Shown: positions 44,284 through 54,183, numbered from the stretch's first letter. The stretch is 64,000 nucleotides of DNA from Gammaproteobacteria bacterium (GCA_018222405.1 JAAFAI010000005.1:62001-126000), one strand, 5' to 3'. The notes: a model not told the origin generated them from the letters alone. A program made the numbers and translations.

Positions 44284-47200
44284 CCAGATAGATATTACCT
44301 GCAAGACCCGCTACCCTGGGGGCCGTACCCTGCCGATAAACATTGGGAGCAAACCCTGCCTGGGATTGCTGATGATTAGCCTGCGCAATCAACCGGTTGG
44401 CCCAGTAATTTGCCACGTTTATTTGTAATTGATTGCGACCAGGCTGAATAAGACCGGTGATGTTGATGCGATAGGGAGGCGTCCATACATACCCGGCTTG
44501 CTCGCCATTCACTAACACCTCGGCCATATCGCCCACCCTGTCTGCCTGTAAATACACATCGCCTGCGCATTGTTGGCTTACCGTAAAGTCACTCTGGTAG
44601 TGTGCAATGCCGCTGTACCCCTGCCAGGCGATATCGTCCAGTTCAGAAAATGGCGTAAGCGCTTCAAGTGTAAGAGCCGCTACTTTGCCGTAATGCTGAT
44701 CGCCACTTAACTGCCATGGACCGGTTAAGACTTGTTGCCAGTGGGGAATAGTCGCTGTTGGTGAATCGTAACTCACGCCCCTGCCATTGCTTTCAAACAA
44801 CAGGAATGTTGAATCCCTGGCCCCAATTGGAATACTTATCTGACCGTTAACCTGCGCTAAAACACGCTGCTCTCCGGTAACCGCATTAAGTTGCCACACC
44901 GTTGAAGTCTCGCCTTTTATATCATCCGGGATCGCAACCGAAATTTGCTGTGCCTGCGAGTGGGTGTTCACCACAAACAACAACTCACCTCGTTCCAGAG
45001 TCCGGTTTTCCACTAATACAGAGTCAGGCTTGGCACTTGTGATTTGGTATTGTACAGGTAAGTTCAGCTTATCAATGGCTTCATTTACCGACTGAAGTTC
45101 AAGCGTGTTTGACATTCTCCAGATGCGCTTTATCAGAGTCGTCACTTCTTCCGGGGAGTCATTCAACGACGGACTGCCTTTTGGTGCCTGTCCTACAATC
45201 GTTGCACCAGCTTTGGCAAGGCGCTCAATGGCTTTTAGCGTATTGATAGTGAGCCAGTCAGAGTCTCCACCGAGGTATAAAAACGCGTACTCTGTGCCTT
45301 GTCGGGTGCGTAAGTTGCCCTCTGGCGTTACCGTCAGCAAGGCTAATCCGGCAGCTGATAAGTAATCATAATCATAGCCTTGGGGGACCTGGGGCTGAAC
45401 TTCGCCAAACAAGGAGGTAACTGGCGCTTCATCGCCAATAAAATAACCAAATGAGGCGCGGGGATAACCTTGTTGCAGCAGGTACTGTGTGCGGGTTAAA
45501 TAGGTGATCCAGGGTTTCGCCATGCTAGCCCAGGTGTTATTACGGTTAAAATAATGCCCCAGCAGCGTCATCATGGGTTTACCTGGCGTGTAGTTAACCC
45601 CGTCATTCTGATGCACCGAACTGTGCAGCATTAAACGGTTTCCGCCGTAAACAAAGGCCAAATCAGCCGCTCTTCTCAGCTCTGCTGGTCCCACTGCCCA
45701 GGGATGCCCGAAGGTTGTCATGGCTTCAACGGCCACAATGGTTGAGCCCTTTACGGTTGCCACCGACGCAGCGCCTTTTATATCGGCTATATAGGTTGGC
45801 TTCGGGGATCTGCCGGGCTCGACATACCAAAATGCCGCCATGGGAATCCCCCCCGCCAGGCGTATATCCAGATCATTGCCCAGTTGCGGGCGATGATCTT
45901 CCAGCGCTTCAGTGTAATAGGTTAAACCGTGCTCACTGGCATACCGGGCAATGGTGCCATAGTGGGCACTGGTTAATGTGTCTGCCACGTAACGCCGAAC
46001 GTCATATAAAAATTTGTCGGTGTCTGATGCTGAACTAATCACTTTCCCTTGTAAGGCTGGCAAATACGGTATCGGGTCGTAATTGAGCTGTTCCTGTAGG
46101 GTCGTCAGCATCGATGGGGTAGCATTTTGAGGCCCCGATTCAATGGAATCACTGAGTATCCCGGTGATACCGGGAAAAAAGTCGCCCTGGGCATCTTGAT
46201 AGTGCGCAAAGTAAGTATCGAGATACTGGCGAACACGTTCCGGATCGAGCTTATCCACTTCCAGGCCGGTGGCATTTTGCTGGGCCGGACCGTTTTCATG
46301 GCCGGTAAGATTATAGCCTAAGCGTACCACCTGCCAGGTGCCCGCTGGCGCTTGCCAGTGAAGCTTGCCATCCGCCGTCATCTTTGCCGACAGGTCAAGC
46401 ACATTTTCCGGTGTAATAGCGGTTTCTGCCTGGGCTGGCGTTGCCAGCGAATAATAGCGTGGCGCCGCTGCAAATCCGGCTTTCTCTTCCGCGGAATGTA
46501 CCACCGGCCGGTTATGAACCGTCACTTCCGATAACACGTAAGCACTGGCGTGCGCAGGGAAAGGCAAACGTGATGCGCCATCGGTATAGCCTAATGTGTC
46601 TATAAAGCCTGGTTTGGTATCCCGGGTTAACACCAGTTTATAGTAACGGGCTGCTACCGGCGCATAGGCCGCGGTCCGGGTTAAGGAACGGGTTGCAGGC
46701 AATTCAGCCAGTTCAACACACTGGGTGGCATGTTCGGTATCGCAACGGTACCAATGGGCAATCGGCGGATTGGGCGAACCAAATCCCCGGGCCCCTGGTA
46801 AACCCAGGGTAATCCCATAGCTAATACCCTCATCCCCGGCATCAAATACCAAGGTAACAACGCCCTCTGCATCCCCTGTCATCGACGATGCCGGCCAGAA
46901 TTGCCCATCGGAAAGTAATGCTGAAATCGCCGGTTCACTGACAACCTTCAGCGGTAAAGCCGGTGCTGCAGAGACCGGATAAGCGAGCACTTTAACATCC
47001 TGATAGTACTCAGAAGCAGGATGACTACCGTGCCCCATGGCTGCTAACGGGATGTCCTGATAGGGACCGGCAACGGTTGGTGGGTGTGGTAACGAAACGT
47101 CCACTACCTGACCGCCCTCAACACGTGTGTCTGACCATACCCATTTTTTCATCGCTTGCTCAGGTGCCACCCACGGGCCTCCGGTTGCGCTCCAGCCGGG

Positions 47201-47563
47201 TGAGGTGGTGATCACAAAGTCCATTCCCAGGCTCTGGGCTGCGCTGGCACTTTGTTTTACCGCTTCGCGCCAGGGAGCACTACCAAAGGTCAGGGGATGT
47301 TCCGGGGCTGGTCCCATCCCTGCATCAAACAGCTGTACACCGGCAATGCCCTGAGCTGACATCCACTCTAAGTCGGCCACGGCTTGCGATTGATCGATAG
47401 CCCCGTTCATCCAGTGCCACCATGCGTGTGGACCATATTCCACCGGCGGCTGTTTAAACCGTTCGATAAGCTCGCGTTGCTCAACCGACGTTGTTTCTTC
47501 CGGCGTGTCAGTGGCACATCCGAACATCAGAATCACCGTGTATAAACTTAAAGCTAGTCTCAT
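44273..47563 (-). CDS. GH106-type alpha-L-rhamnosidase, lipoprotein
   Basis: A 1096-residue glycoside hydrolase. The start at 47563 follows AGAGGTAAGAG, and the N-terminus is a lipoprotein signal (LMFGCATD); a longer frame to 47635 has no site. The barrel part has the GH106 line PHAWWHWMNGAIDQSQA, then GIAGVQLFDAGMG and FVITTSPGWSATGGPWV. The C-terminal part (about 950-1090) is a galactose-binding-like jelly roll (GQLTL-type beta sandwich with ADRVGDMAEVLVNG). GH106 removes terminal L-rhamnose, which occurs on flavonoid glycosides as well as pectins and ulvans. Its place in this island favours a rhamnosylated aromatic glycoside. Confidence 0.85.
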   Translation of the reverse strand: MRLALSLYTVILMFGCATDTPEETTSVEQRELIERFKQPPVEYGPHAWWHWMNGAIDQSQAVADLEWMSAQGIAGVQLFDAGMGPAPEHPLTFGSAPWREAVKQSASAAQSLGMDFVITTSPGWSATGGPWVAPEQAMKKWVWSDTRVEGGQVVDVSLPHPPTVAGPYQDIPLAAMGHGSHPASEYYQDVKVLAYPVSAAPALPLKVVSEPAISALLSDGQFWPASSMTGDAEGVVTLVFDAGDEGISYGITLGLPGARGFGSPNPPIAHWYRCDTEHATQCVELAELPATRSLTRTAAYAPVAARYYKLVLTRDTKPGFIDTLGYTDGASRLPFPAHASAYVLSEVTVHNRPVVHSAEEKAGFAAAPRYYSLATPAQAETAITPENVLDLSAKMTADGKLHWQAPAGTWQVVRLGYNLTGHENGPAQQNATGLEVDKLDPERVRQYLDTYFAHYQDAQGDFFPGITGILSDSIESGPQNATPSMLTTLQEQLNYDPIPYLPALQGKVISSASDTDKFLYDVRRYVADTLTSAHYGTIARYASEHGLTYYTEALEDHRPQLGNDLDIRLAGGIPMAAFWYVEPGRSPKPTYIADIKGAASVATVKGSTIVAVEAMTTFGHPWAVGPAELRRAADLAFVYGGNRLMLHSSVHQNDGVNYTPGKPMMTLLGHYFNRNNTWASMAKPWITYLTRTQYLLQQGYPRASFGYFIGDEAPVTSLFGEVQPQVPQGYDYDYLSAAGLALLTVTPEGNLRTRQGTEYAFLYLGGDSDWLTINTLKAIERLAKAGATIVGQAPKGSPSLNDSPEEVTTLIKRIWRMSNTLELQSVNEAIDKLNLPVQYQITSAKPDSVLVENRTLERGELLFVVNTHSQAQQISVAIPDDIKGETSTVWQLNAVTGEQRVLAQVNGQISIPIGARDSTFLLFESNGRGVSYDSPTATIPHWQQVLTGPWQLSGDQHYGKVAALTLEALTPFSELDDIAWQGYSGIAHYQSDFTVSQQCAGDVYLQADRVGDMAEVLVNGEQAGYVWTPPYRINITGLIQPGRNQLQINVANYWANRLIAQANHQQSQAGFAPNVYRQGTAPRVAGLAGNIYLECQ

Positions 47564-47905
47564 GCTCTTACCTCTGTATCGTAAAAAATGACCACATCCA
47601 GCGGTGTCCCCATGCGCAAAAATACATTCCCGCACTGACCGTACAAGCTACTTGGTACGGGCAGGCAGCGAATGGCCATGGCCTATATGACGGTCTGACG
47701 CGCTTAGCGCAGTTATGCCGTTTATCAGTTGGCGATGACGCATACCGGATGTGCCGGGTAATGACTGAAAATATTAAACTTTGACTTTATGTAACACTCA
47801 ATCGTAACAATTACCAGTCAAAAGTCGTCATGATAGTCGCCCGGCAGATGCAGTTACAATGAACTTTATTGATACGGAGTAACACAATTGTTGATAACAG
47901 AATAG
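47564..47905. other. Intergenic region with imperfect palindrome
   Basis: About 340 bases between the rhamnosidase start and the MFS gene end; no credible gene. CCGTACAAG-CTA-CTTGGTACGG at 47639-47660 is an inverted repeat with one extra base, about 80 bp before the rhamnosidase start, and could be an operator. Confidence 0.4.
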
Positions 47906-47929
47906 CAGCCTGCCAGGGATGGCAGGCTG
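47906..47929. terminator. Hairpin terminator after MFS gene
   Basis: Perfect 10-bp stem CAGCCTGCCA / TGGCAGGCTG with loop GGGA, 4 bases after the MFS stop codon (minus). TTTT follows on the plus side; the minus side has only CTATTCTG. Confidence 0.65.
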
Positions 47930-47932
47930 TTT

Positions 47933-49123
47933 TCAGGCTTCCTGTATCATGGAACCTTTCAGATCGCGTGATACGATCAGCCACAGTGACATACTCATAG
48001 TCAGTACCCCAACCACAATAACTGTGGAACTTAACGTTGTGGTCGCAACATCAAGGGCAGAAAGACACAGTGGCGTGGCAAAATTGGCCAGCGTGTACAC
48101 GAGCCACCAAAACCCTGCATACTGACCGCTGTGCTCCTTGGGGGCGATAAATAATACGTACGTTAAGGCTGTCGTTAGCATGAGTCCGCCTCCAGCCTGT
48201 TGCAAGATAACACTGGCGGTAATAGTCGGGATATCATCGGCCAACGCCAGTGCGATCAGTCCGGCCCCCATCATGCTCATTGCGACACACAATGATTTTC
48301 CAAAGCTCCAGGTTTTCAGCAATCGCGCCATAATAGCCCCGGCAGGTGTACCAAAGACCAGAGCATAGGACAGAATTCTACCCGCAGCAGCCGGTGAGTT
48401 TTCCCCAACATCCTGGAGCAAAAATGAAAGCTTCACCGGCACTGTATAAAATGCAATCGAGCCGGGGATTGCGATTGCCGCTATAATCAGCATCGGCCGC
48501 AACGGCAGTTTGAGTTTCATTGGGGGCGGTGTCTGAGCAGTTTGACGAATCTGTTGCGCAGGCTCGTACAACACAATCATCGCCGCAATAAATACCAGGA
48601 AGCTCAGCCCGTACAGTGCAAAGGTATAGCGCCAGTCAATGGCACTGACAATACTGACAATGTACAATAACCCGGCGCCGATCAGCGGCAGGGCAATATT
48701 CTGATAAGCAATCCACTTTTGCCGCGCATCACCACTAAAGTAGTGCGCAGTGAGTACCATACCGGCGGTAACGATGCCCGCTTCGGCGATACCGAGTACG
48801 ATGCGGGAAGCCAGGATGGCATAAAGCGAATCAAGAAATACTGGCGCGCACCCCATGAAACCATATAAGCCTAACGAGATGACCAGCAACTTCTTTGCCC
48901 CCCAGCGATTGGCCAGGGCGCCGGCAAACGGCGAAAACAGCGCCAGACAAAGTGCCGGTGCGGTGAGTAATAACGGTACCAGTATTTCAAAATACGGCGT
49001 ACCGGCAAAATGTTGAAACATCAATCCCAGGATCGGTGCAATAAGCACCGCACCGAGCATTATGAAAACGGGAACGAACAGCAGCACGATGCCCTGCCCG
49101 GTGTTAGTTGAATTGTTATGCAT
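47933..49123 (-). CDS. MFS transporter (TonB/fused-deglycosidase operon)
   Basis: A 396-residue carrier with twelve predicted helices; loop signature GALANRWGAKKLLVIS near 70. It is related to the carriers at 41340 and 55297, which share FSPFAG/SFAGLL-type and VLGIAEA lines. It is the last gene of an operon made of a flavin monooxygenase, the fused deglycosidase and TonB receptor 2, so inner-membrane import of the ligand brought in by that receptor is the likely role. Confidence 0.85.
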   Translation of the reverse strand: MHNNSTNTGQGIVLLFVPVFIMLGAVLIAPILGLMFQHFAGTPYFEILVPLLLTAPALCLALFSPFAGALANRWGAKKLLVISLGLYGFMGCAPVFLDSLYAILASRIVLGIAEAGIVTAGMVLTAHYFSGDARQKWIAYQNIALPLIGAGLLYIVSIVSAIDWRYTFALYGLSFLVFIAAMIVLYEPAQQIRQTAQTPPPMKLKLPLRPMLIIAAIAIPGSIAFYTVPVKLSFLLQDVGENSPAAAGRILSYALVFGTPAGAIMARLLKTWSFGKSLCVAMSMMGAGLIALALADDIPTITASVILQQAGGGLMLTTALTYVLFIAPKEHSGQYAGFWWLVYTLANFATPLCLSALDVATTTLSSTVIVVGVLTMSMSLWLIVSRDLKGSMIQEA

Positions 49124-49198
49124 AGTTATCCTGCAAAGACAGACGCTTCTAATTCAGCCACGCCCAATGGGCGTGGCAATCACTGACAACGGAATGCG

Positions 49199-51544
49199 CT
49201 AGAAGTCGTAACCTACCCGCATACCGATATTTCTGACTGAGTTAAATCCCCATACCTGAACGGCGGTTGCCAAATCATAATTGGTCGCATCCCCGCCATC
49301 CAACGCAATCGCAGCGGGGACTACTTCGTCTGTGCAGTTTTTACAGAACAACGAGACACTCCAGCCATTGTCGAAATTCACCCCAGCGGTCAGGCCAAAC
49401 TGATCGACATTGCCCACGCGGGTTTGCGGCGCTCTTGCAATCAGGTAGTTAACCGGATCGCGATGGTAGTAATTTACGGTCACGTAGCCGTAGCCGGTAT
49501 CAAAAACATTAAAGTTATAGGTCAGCGCTGCAGTTGATGTGAGTTTGGCTGCGGTAGGTGGCGTTAACCCTGACGCATCAAAAGTGCCATTCTCATCACA
49601 TCCGGGCTGTTGCGGATAACAGGCCGCCCCCGGGAAGCTAACAAACTCTGAGTCCAGGTACATTGCATTGGCATTAAAGGTCAGGTTATCGGTCAATAAG
49701 GCCTGCAGTTCCAACTCGACCCCTTCCGATTTAAGCTCTGCTGCATTCTGAATAATACTCTGACCAATGCTACCGTCAAACGATTGGACCTGGTAATCAT
49801 CAAAGTCTTGCGAAAAGACAGTGCCGTTAAGATTAAGGCGATTGTCCAGCCAGTTGGTCTTAACCCCGAGCTCATAATTTGTCACGATTTCAGGTTCTAT
49901 GAAAATTTTTGTTTGCTCAGTCGACGGGCTGTCGGTATAGCCCGGACCTTTATAGCCACGGGATACCGACGCGTAGGCCATGTTATTTTTTGAGAAGGTG
50001 TATTGTAACGACACCTTACCACTGAGGTTGTCAGAAGAATTGCTTTCGTCTCTGACCGCAGGCGCACCTATCCGCACAAAATAACCGTAACGCTGGAAAT
50101 TATCCAGGTCAATGGCCACCTCATCATAGGTATAGCGCAGACCAGTGGTCAGCTTCCACTGCGGTGACAGCGCAAAGTCAAACTGTCCAAACAGTGCCGT
50201 ACTGTCGGTATCCATGACATAAAAACTGTCGTTACCTAAAAAATAGTCATTGCTGTAAGGACATCCGCCGGTGCCTACCTCCACACCCACACAAAACGGC
50301 ATATTGCCCAGTAAAAACGGCGGTAAAAAGCCATCTCCGCCCATTACCAGGTCCTGCTCGATGGACGAGTTAAAATAAAATAGTCCGACCTGACCGCTGA
50401 TCTCATCGAAGTCCATGGATAAGCGCAATTCGTTACTAAACTGGTCGTAATCGGTCTGGTTACGATTGAGGTTTAATTCATTGGCGGAAGTGGCATCGGA
50501 GTCAAGGTTCTGGTCCAGCGTATAATAGCGCCAGCCCACGATATTCGACAGCGTGAACTGCGAATTGATGGTGTAATCTACAGTCGCCTGAAAACCACCA
50601 AACTCAACGTCACGATAATTGGCACCGTCAGCGCCATATTCAAAGTTTTCCGGCCCCGCGGTCACGCCATCTGCTTCCAGGTACGGTGCTTTCGAGCTAC
50701 CCGGGGCCAGATAACGATAAGTCCGATCGAAGTTACCCGCCACACCTTTCTCGGCATTGAAATCCCCAATAATATACACCGACAAATCGTCGCTGAGATG
50801 ATTCAGATATTTGACTTTGACGCCCCAGTCATCGGTGGTTTCATCCTGCTTCACCGATTCCGGTCCCCGGGCAACAATTTTTGCCACCGGATCTTCGGTG
50901 GCATAATGCATATTAATGCGCAGTGCGGAGGTATCCGAAACCGGCACATTCAGTGTACCGCGACTAATAATACTGGTACCGTCTCCGGGCGTGGTATCCC
51001 GTAGCTGATACTCCACGTCAAACTTTCCTTCCAGATAGTCAAGCTGAGGTCTGGTAGTACGAATATTGATTAAACCGGCCGACGCGTTCTTACCGTATAG
51101 CAGACCCTGAGGGCCACTCAGGACTTCAATTTGTTCAATATCATTAAATACGCCCCCCATGAGGAAACGCCGACCCAGGTTAATATCGTCAAATGCGACG
51201 GCCACAGAGGAGTCGAGCGTACTGGTAAAAGCCAGTGTACCGGCACCGCGAATTGACATGGTGTTATTTTCACCAATTTGCAGACTCGGCGCATTAAGGG
51301 TCATCTGATAGACATCAGACACATTTTTACGTTCTAACTCTCTGGCACTGATCGCTACCACACTGACCGGTACTTCCTGCAGGTTCTCCACTCGACGCTG
51401 AGCAGTCACCTCAATCACTTCAAGACCTTTGGCCTCGGCAGTTTCCGAGGTTGTATCCTGTGCCAGTACCGTGCCTGAAAAGCTGATTGAAATTGCCAGG
51501 GCAAGGGACGTCTTTATCGGCAAAAACGCTGTTTGTGTTGTCAT
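49199..51544 (-). CDS. TonB-dependent receptor 2
   Basis: A 781-residue outer membrane receptor: signal peptide (about 1-28, cleavage after VLAQ), TonB-box-like LEVIEVTAQRR near 41-51, a plug with SIRGAGTLAF and VLSGPQGLLYGKNASAGLINI, and a barrel ending in VGYDF. The loop has Cys pairs (FCVGVEVGTGGCPY) that may form disulfides. It sits 14 bases downstream of the fused deglycosidase and shares its operon, which suggests the ligand is a C-glycoside or a related aromatic glycoside. Confidence 0.92.
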   Translation of the reverse strand: MTTQTAFLPIKTSLALAISISFSGTVLAQDTTSETAEAKGLEVIEVTAQRRVENLQEVPVSVVAISARELERKNVSDVYQMTLNAPSLQIGENNTMSIRGAGTLAFTSTLDSSVAVAFDDINLGRRFLMGGVFNDIEQIEVLSGPQGLLYGKNASAGLINIRTTRPQLDYLEGKFDVEYQLRDTTPGDGTSIISRGTLNVPVSDTSALRINMHYATEDPVAKIVARGPESVKQDETTDDWGVKVKYLNHLSDDLSVYIIGDFNAEKGVAGNFDRTYRYLAPGSSKAPYLEADGVTAGPENFEYGADGANYRDVEFGGFQATVDYTINSQFTLSNIVGWRYYTLDQNLDSDATSANELNLNRNQTDYDQFSNELRLSMDFDEISGQVGLFYFNSSIEQDLVMGGDGFLPPFLLGNMPFCVGVEVGTGGCPYSNDYFLGNDSFYVMDTDSTALFGQFDFALSPQWKLTTGLRYTYDEVAIDLDNFQRYGYFVRIGAPAVRDESNSSDNLSGKVSLQYTFSKNNMAYASVSRGYKGPGYTDSPSTEQTKIFIEPEIVTNYELGVKTNWLDNRLNLNGTVFSQDFDDYQVQSFDGSIGQSIIQNAAELKSEGVELELQALLTDNLTFNANAMYLDSEFVSFPGAACYPQQPGCDENGTFDASGLTPPTAAKLTSTAALTYNFNVFDTGYGYVTVNYYHRDPVNYLIARAPQTRVGNVDQFGLTAGVNFDNGWSVSLFCKNCTDEVVPAAIALDGGDATNYDLATAVQVWGFNSVRNIGMRVGYDF

Positions 51545-51558
51545 TTCGAGTCCTCTTA

Positions 51559-52863
51559 TTAATTATTAACCATTTTATTCATCATGGTTCTTAGTAGGGC
51601 ATGCTGGCGTCTCACCTGATTGGCATTTCTATACGGCGTGCGCATACCTTCATATTCAGTGGAAAGCCAGCCTTGCCAACCGCCGTCTTGCAGTGTTGTC
51701 AAAATGGCCTGCCACGGAATGTGGGGATCCTGTAAGTTGTCGTCCACCTCAAAGAATTTGCTCTGAATAAAGTGAACATGCTTCAGGATGTCTTTTAAAT
51801 CGGACATGGGTACGGCGAGCGGTTCGAGGAATGCCGGGCGTTGCTCACCCTCTTTCAGCTCAATACCGTCAACATTTAAATCCACCGGTGCGGTTTGAAA
51901 AATACCGGTATCAATAATCAGTTTAAAATGCTCGGTTTGGGTGCTTTCAATCAGCTTAATGTAATCCTGGGTGACCGGATGCTGAATCGGTGTCGGACTG
52001 TGGATCTCAGGACAAATGATCACATCAAGCTGCGCAGCTAAATCCAGCGACTGTAACACCGCCTCTCGCCATACCGGGTGCGGATCAAGCTCCAGAGAGG
52101 TCACACCAAACTTTGGACGAAGCGACGAAAAGCCCAGTTCCTTGGCAAGATGAAGATCCTTTTGCAATTGCGCAGCAGCTTCAGCCTCGGTCAGGCATCG
52201 GTGCGCCCACATGTCGGTGTCGATCCAACTGGCCAGATTAGTGGGGGTCAGTGCATACTTCTCCAGCAGGCGAAACCATTGATCCTTCCACACTGATGAC
52301 GGATTGGGATACTCCAGAATATTGGCTTCGCTGAGGATTTCGATGCCCGTTGCGCCCATATCAGCAATTTCCGCCATCACGTCTTCCAGCGTCATGAGTG
52401 TGTAGATATCGTTTGTATAGCTATAGGTCGACACACTCAACGGCTGGGTCAACGCGCTATGTTGAGGTAGTACAACCAATTTTTCACTGGCTTTGAACGG
52501 CGAGCTGGCATAAGGCCTAGGAATATAAGGCCGGCGAATTATCACGCTGATGTCGATGGGATGTACGCCGACTTCCACCGGCTTCTCAACGGGAATGGTT
52601 ATGGTTGCCACTTCATCAAGCGCCCAGCGCACTGCAACCGAGTGACTGAGCTCTTCAAAAGTATAGGTGTTACCCTGGAGGGTCCATGTGGCCACTTCCG
52701 GCGCATAGTGTCGCCCCTGAAAAACGATGTCGATACCTTCAATTAAGCTGGCGTGAATACCACGATAGTTGGGATTTCTGATCTCAAACTGAAAGCCTTG
52801 CTTACCGTTGGCTAACGTGACATTTCTGCAACCTTTATTTTGAATGATATTTAGATTTAACAT
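51559..52863 (-). CDS. Fused DUF6379 + TIM-barrel C-glycoside deglycosidase (single chain)
   Basis: A 434-residue protein joining both deglycosidase subunits. Residues 1-135 are DUF6379-like (GFQFEIRNPNYRGIHASL, IDIVFQGRHY, VIIRRPYIP). Residues 145-434 are a TIM barrel like the alpha subunits at 34364 and 40198, with Glu286 (CPEIHSP), Asp318 (IIDTGIF) and Glu403 (STEYEGM). At the fourth metal position, where the other two have His in IHxKF, this one has Gln367 (FIQSKFFE). There is no frameshift, and an AGGATTC site precedes the start. The fusion supports the view that the two domains act as one enzyme. It lies between a flavin monooxygenase and TonB receptor 2. Confidence 0.85.
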   Translation of the reverse strand: MLNLNIIQNKGCRNVTLANGKQGFQFEIRNPNYRGIHASLIEGIDIVFQGRHYAPEVATWTLQGNTYTFEELSHSVAVRWALDEVATITIPVEKPVEVGVHPIDISVIIRRPYIPRPYASSPFKASEKLVVLPQHSALTQPLSVSTYSYTNDIYTLMTLEDVMAEIADMGATGIEILSEANILEYPNPSSVWKDQWFRLLEKYALTPTNLASWIDTDMWAHRCLTEAEAAAQLQKDLHLAKELGFSSLRPKFGVTSLELDPHPVWREAVLQSLDLAAQLDVIICPEIHSPTPIQHPVTQDYIKLIESTQTEHFKLIIDTGIFQTAPVDLNVDGIELKEGEQRPAFLEPLAVPMSDLKDILKHVHFIQSKFFEVDDNLQDPHIPWQAILTTLQDGGWQGWLSTEYEGMRTPYRNANQVRRQHALLRTMMNKMVNN

Positions 52864-52920
52864 GATGAATCCTGTTCTTTAATGTGTACTGTTTTGGCAC
52901 AACGCTATGACTGACAACCG

Positions 52921-54165
52921 CTAATAGCCGACATGTAATTCTTTCATCGACATGCACATGGCCTCCTGCTCGTCCAGGTAATCACGTTGAATCATTTTGT
53001 TTAGAAATGGCGTGTGATCGAAAATCAGGTCGCGTATTTTCGCGACAGGATACGACTGATGATGAAAGATATTGCCCATTTTGCGGGCAAACTCTACGTT
53101 ATGATTGACATACTCCACACGCGTTTCCTCATACTTGGCAAAGCCGTCGCGCAGAGTTTGGGGATCATCAAGATTACGACCATCGAGGAATCTGGCCAGA
53201 AAATACCCGTCTTCAATGGCCATCCCCATACCATAAGCGGCATAAGGTGATACCGGATGGACCGCATCTCCGACACAAACAACCCGACCTTTCGACCAGG
53301 TCTGCAACGACGGGCGGTTATAGACATCCCAGCAAAATATCTGGTGATCAAAATCGGTAGCATCAGGGAAACGCGGTAGCGGATCGCTGAACTCGCTGAG
53401 AATTTTTCTGACATGAGCCTCAACATTTTTCGGGCGTGGGGCGTTTTCTTTCGACGGCTCAACAATCCACCATTCATAGCCCGGTTTACCGTCATGTAAC
53501 ATAGGAAAATAGCTGGCCTGATATTTTCTTGAGTGGGAGATCACGCCTTCATTGGGCGGAATGCCGTCAATAGGATCGCACCAGGCCAGCCAGATGCGCA
53601 GCCCAACGTGAAACAGTCCGGGATCGCCAAACGCCTGTCTGGACACTTTAGAATTGATGCCGTCGGCCCCCACCAGCATGTCGGCCTCAACGGTCTCACC
53701 GGACTCAAAATATAAAGTCACGCCATCGGCATGCTCTCGGTAGTGAGATAAAGCATGATCGCCAACCACTATACCGTCTGGCACACGCTCCAGCATTTTG
53801 CCAAACGCACTGGAACGCAGCACACCATAGTGCCACCCCTTAATATCAAAGGCTTTCTCAACGATGGGGTTGAATGGCAGATTGGCGCGCTCCTTTCCGC
53901 GGTTATTTTTAAATGCAACCGACGTGTAAGAACCAAAATTGCTCACATCGATGCCATACTCCCGTAATACCGCCAGAACAGGAACACTCAGTAGTACTGC
54001 ACCACCCAGTGCTTTAGGCTCGGGCTGCCGTTCATATACCCGGACATCATACCCACGTGAGATCATGGCCAGTGCGGTAGAGATACCACCAGGCCCGGCG
54101 CCCACAATGGCAACACGTTTCCCCTTTCTCCAATTCATCGTTTCACTCATATTGTTAAATTGCAT
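52921..54165 (-). CDS. FAD-dependent aromatic monooxygenase, salicylate-hydroxylase-like
   Basis: A 414-residue class A flavin hydroxylase: FAD loop VAIVGAGPGGISTALAM (18-34), DG motif MLVGADGINSKVSR, GD motif VVCVGDAVHPVSPYAAYGMG. It is not a close copy of the two cassette monooxygenases (18933, 59257), which have GGGFSG. Start 54165 is the first ATG; ATGs at 54150 and 54138 are alternatives, none with a strong site. An operator-like half site overlaps its upstream edge. It is first in the operon with the fused deglycosidase, so the hydroxylation probably acts on the aglycone or a derived phenolic acid. Confidence 0.87.
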   Translation of the reverse strand: MQFNNMSETMNWRKGKRVAIVGAGPGGISTALAMISRGYDVRVYERQPEPKALGGAVLLSVPVLAVLREYGIDVSNFGSYTSVAFKNNRGKERANLPFNPIVEKAFDIKGWHYGVLRSSAFGKMLERVPDGIVVGDHALSHYREHADGVTLYFESGETVEADMLVGADGINSKVSRQAFGDPGLFHVGLRIWLAWCDPIDGIPPNEGVISHSRKYQASYFPMLHDGKPGYEWWIVEPSKENAPRPKNVEAHVRKILSEFSDPLPRFPDATDFDHQIFCWDVYNRPSLQTWSKGRVVCVGDAVHPVSPYAAYGMGMAIEDGYFLARFLDGRNLDDPQTLRDGFAKYEETRVEYVNHNVEFARKMGNIFHHQSYPVAKIRDLIFDHTPFLNKMIQRDYLDEQEAMCMSMKELHVGY

Positions 54166-54167
54166 TA

Positions 54168-54183
54168 CAGAATGTTAATATGA
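54168..54183. promoter_or_regulatory. Half-conserved operator-like site
   Basis: CAGAAT-GTTA-ATATGA: left half matches the TAGAAT operator at 5 of 6 positions, right half at 3 of 6. It lies 2 bp before the monooxygenase start codon, closer than the other sites, so it may be chance. Confidence 0.25.
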
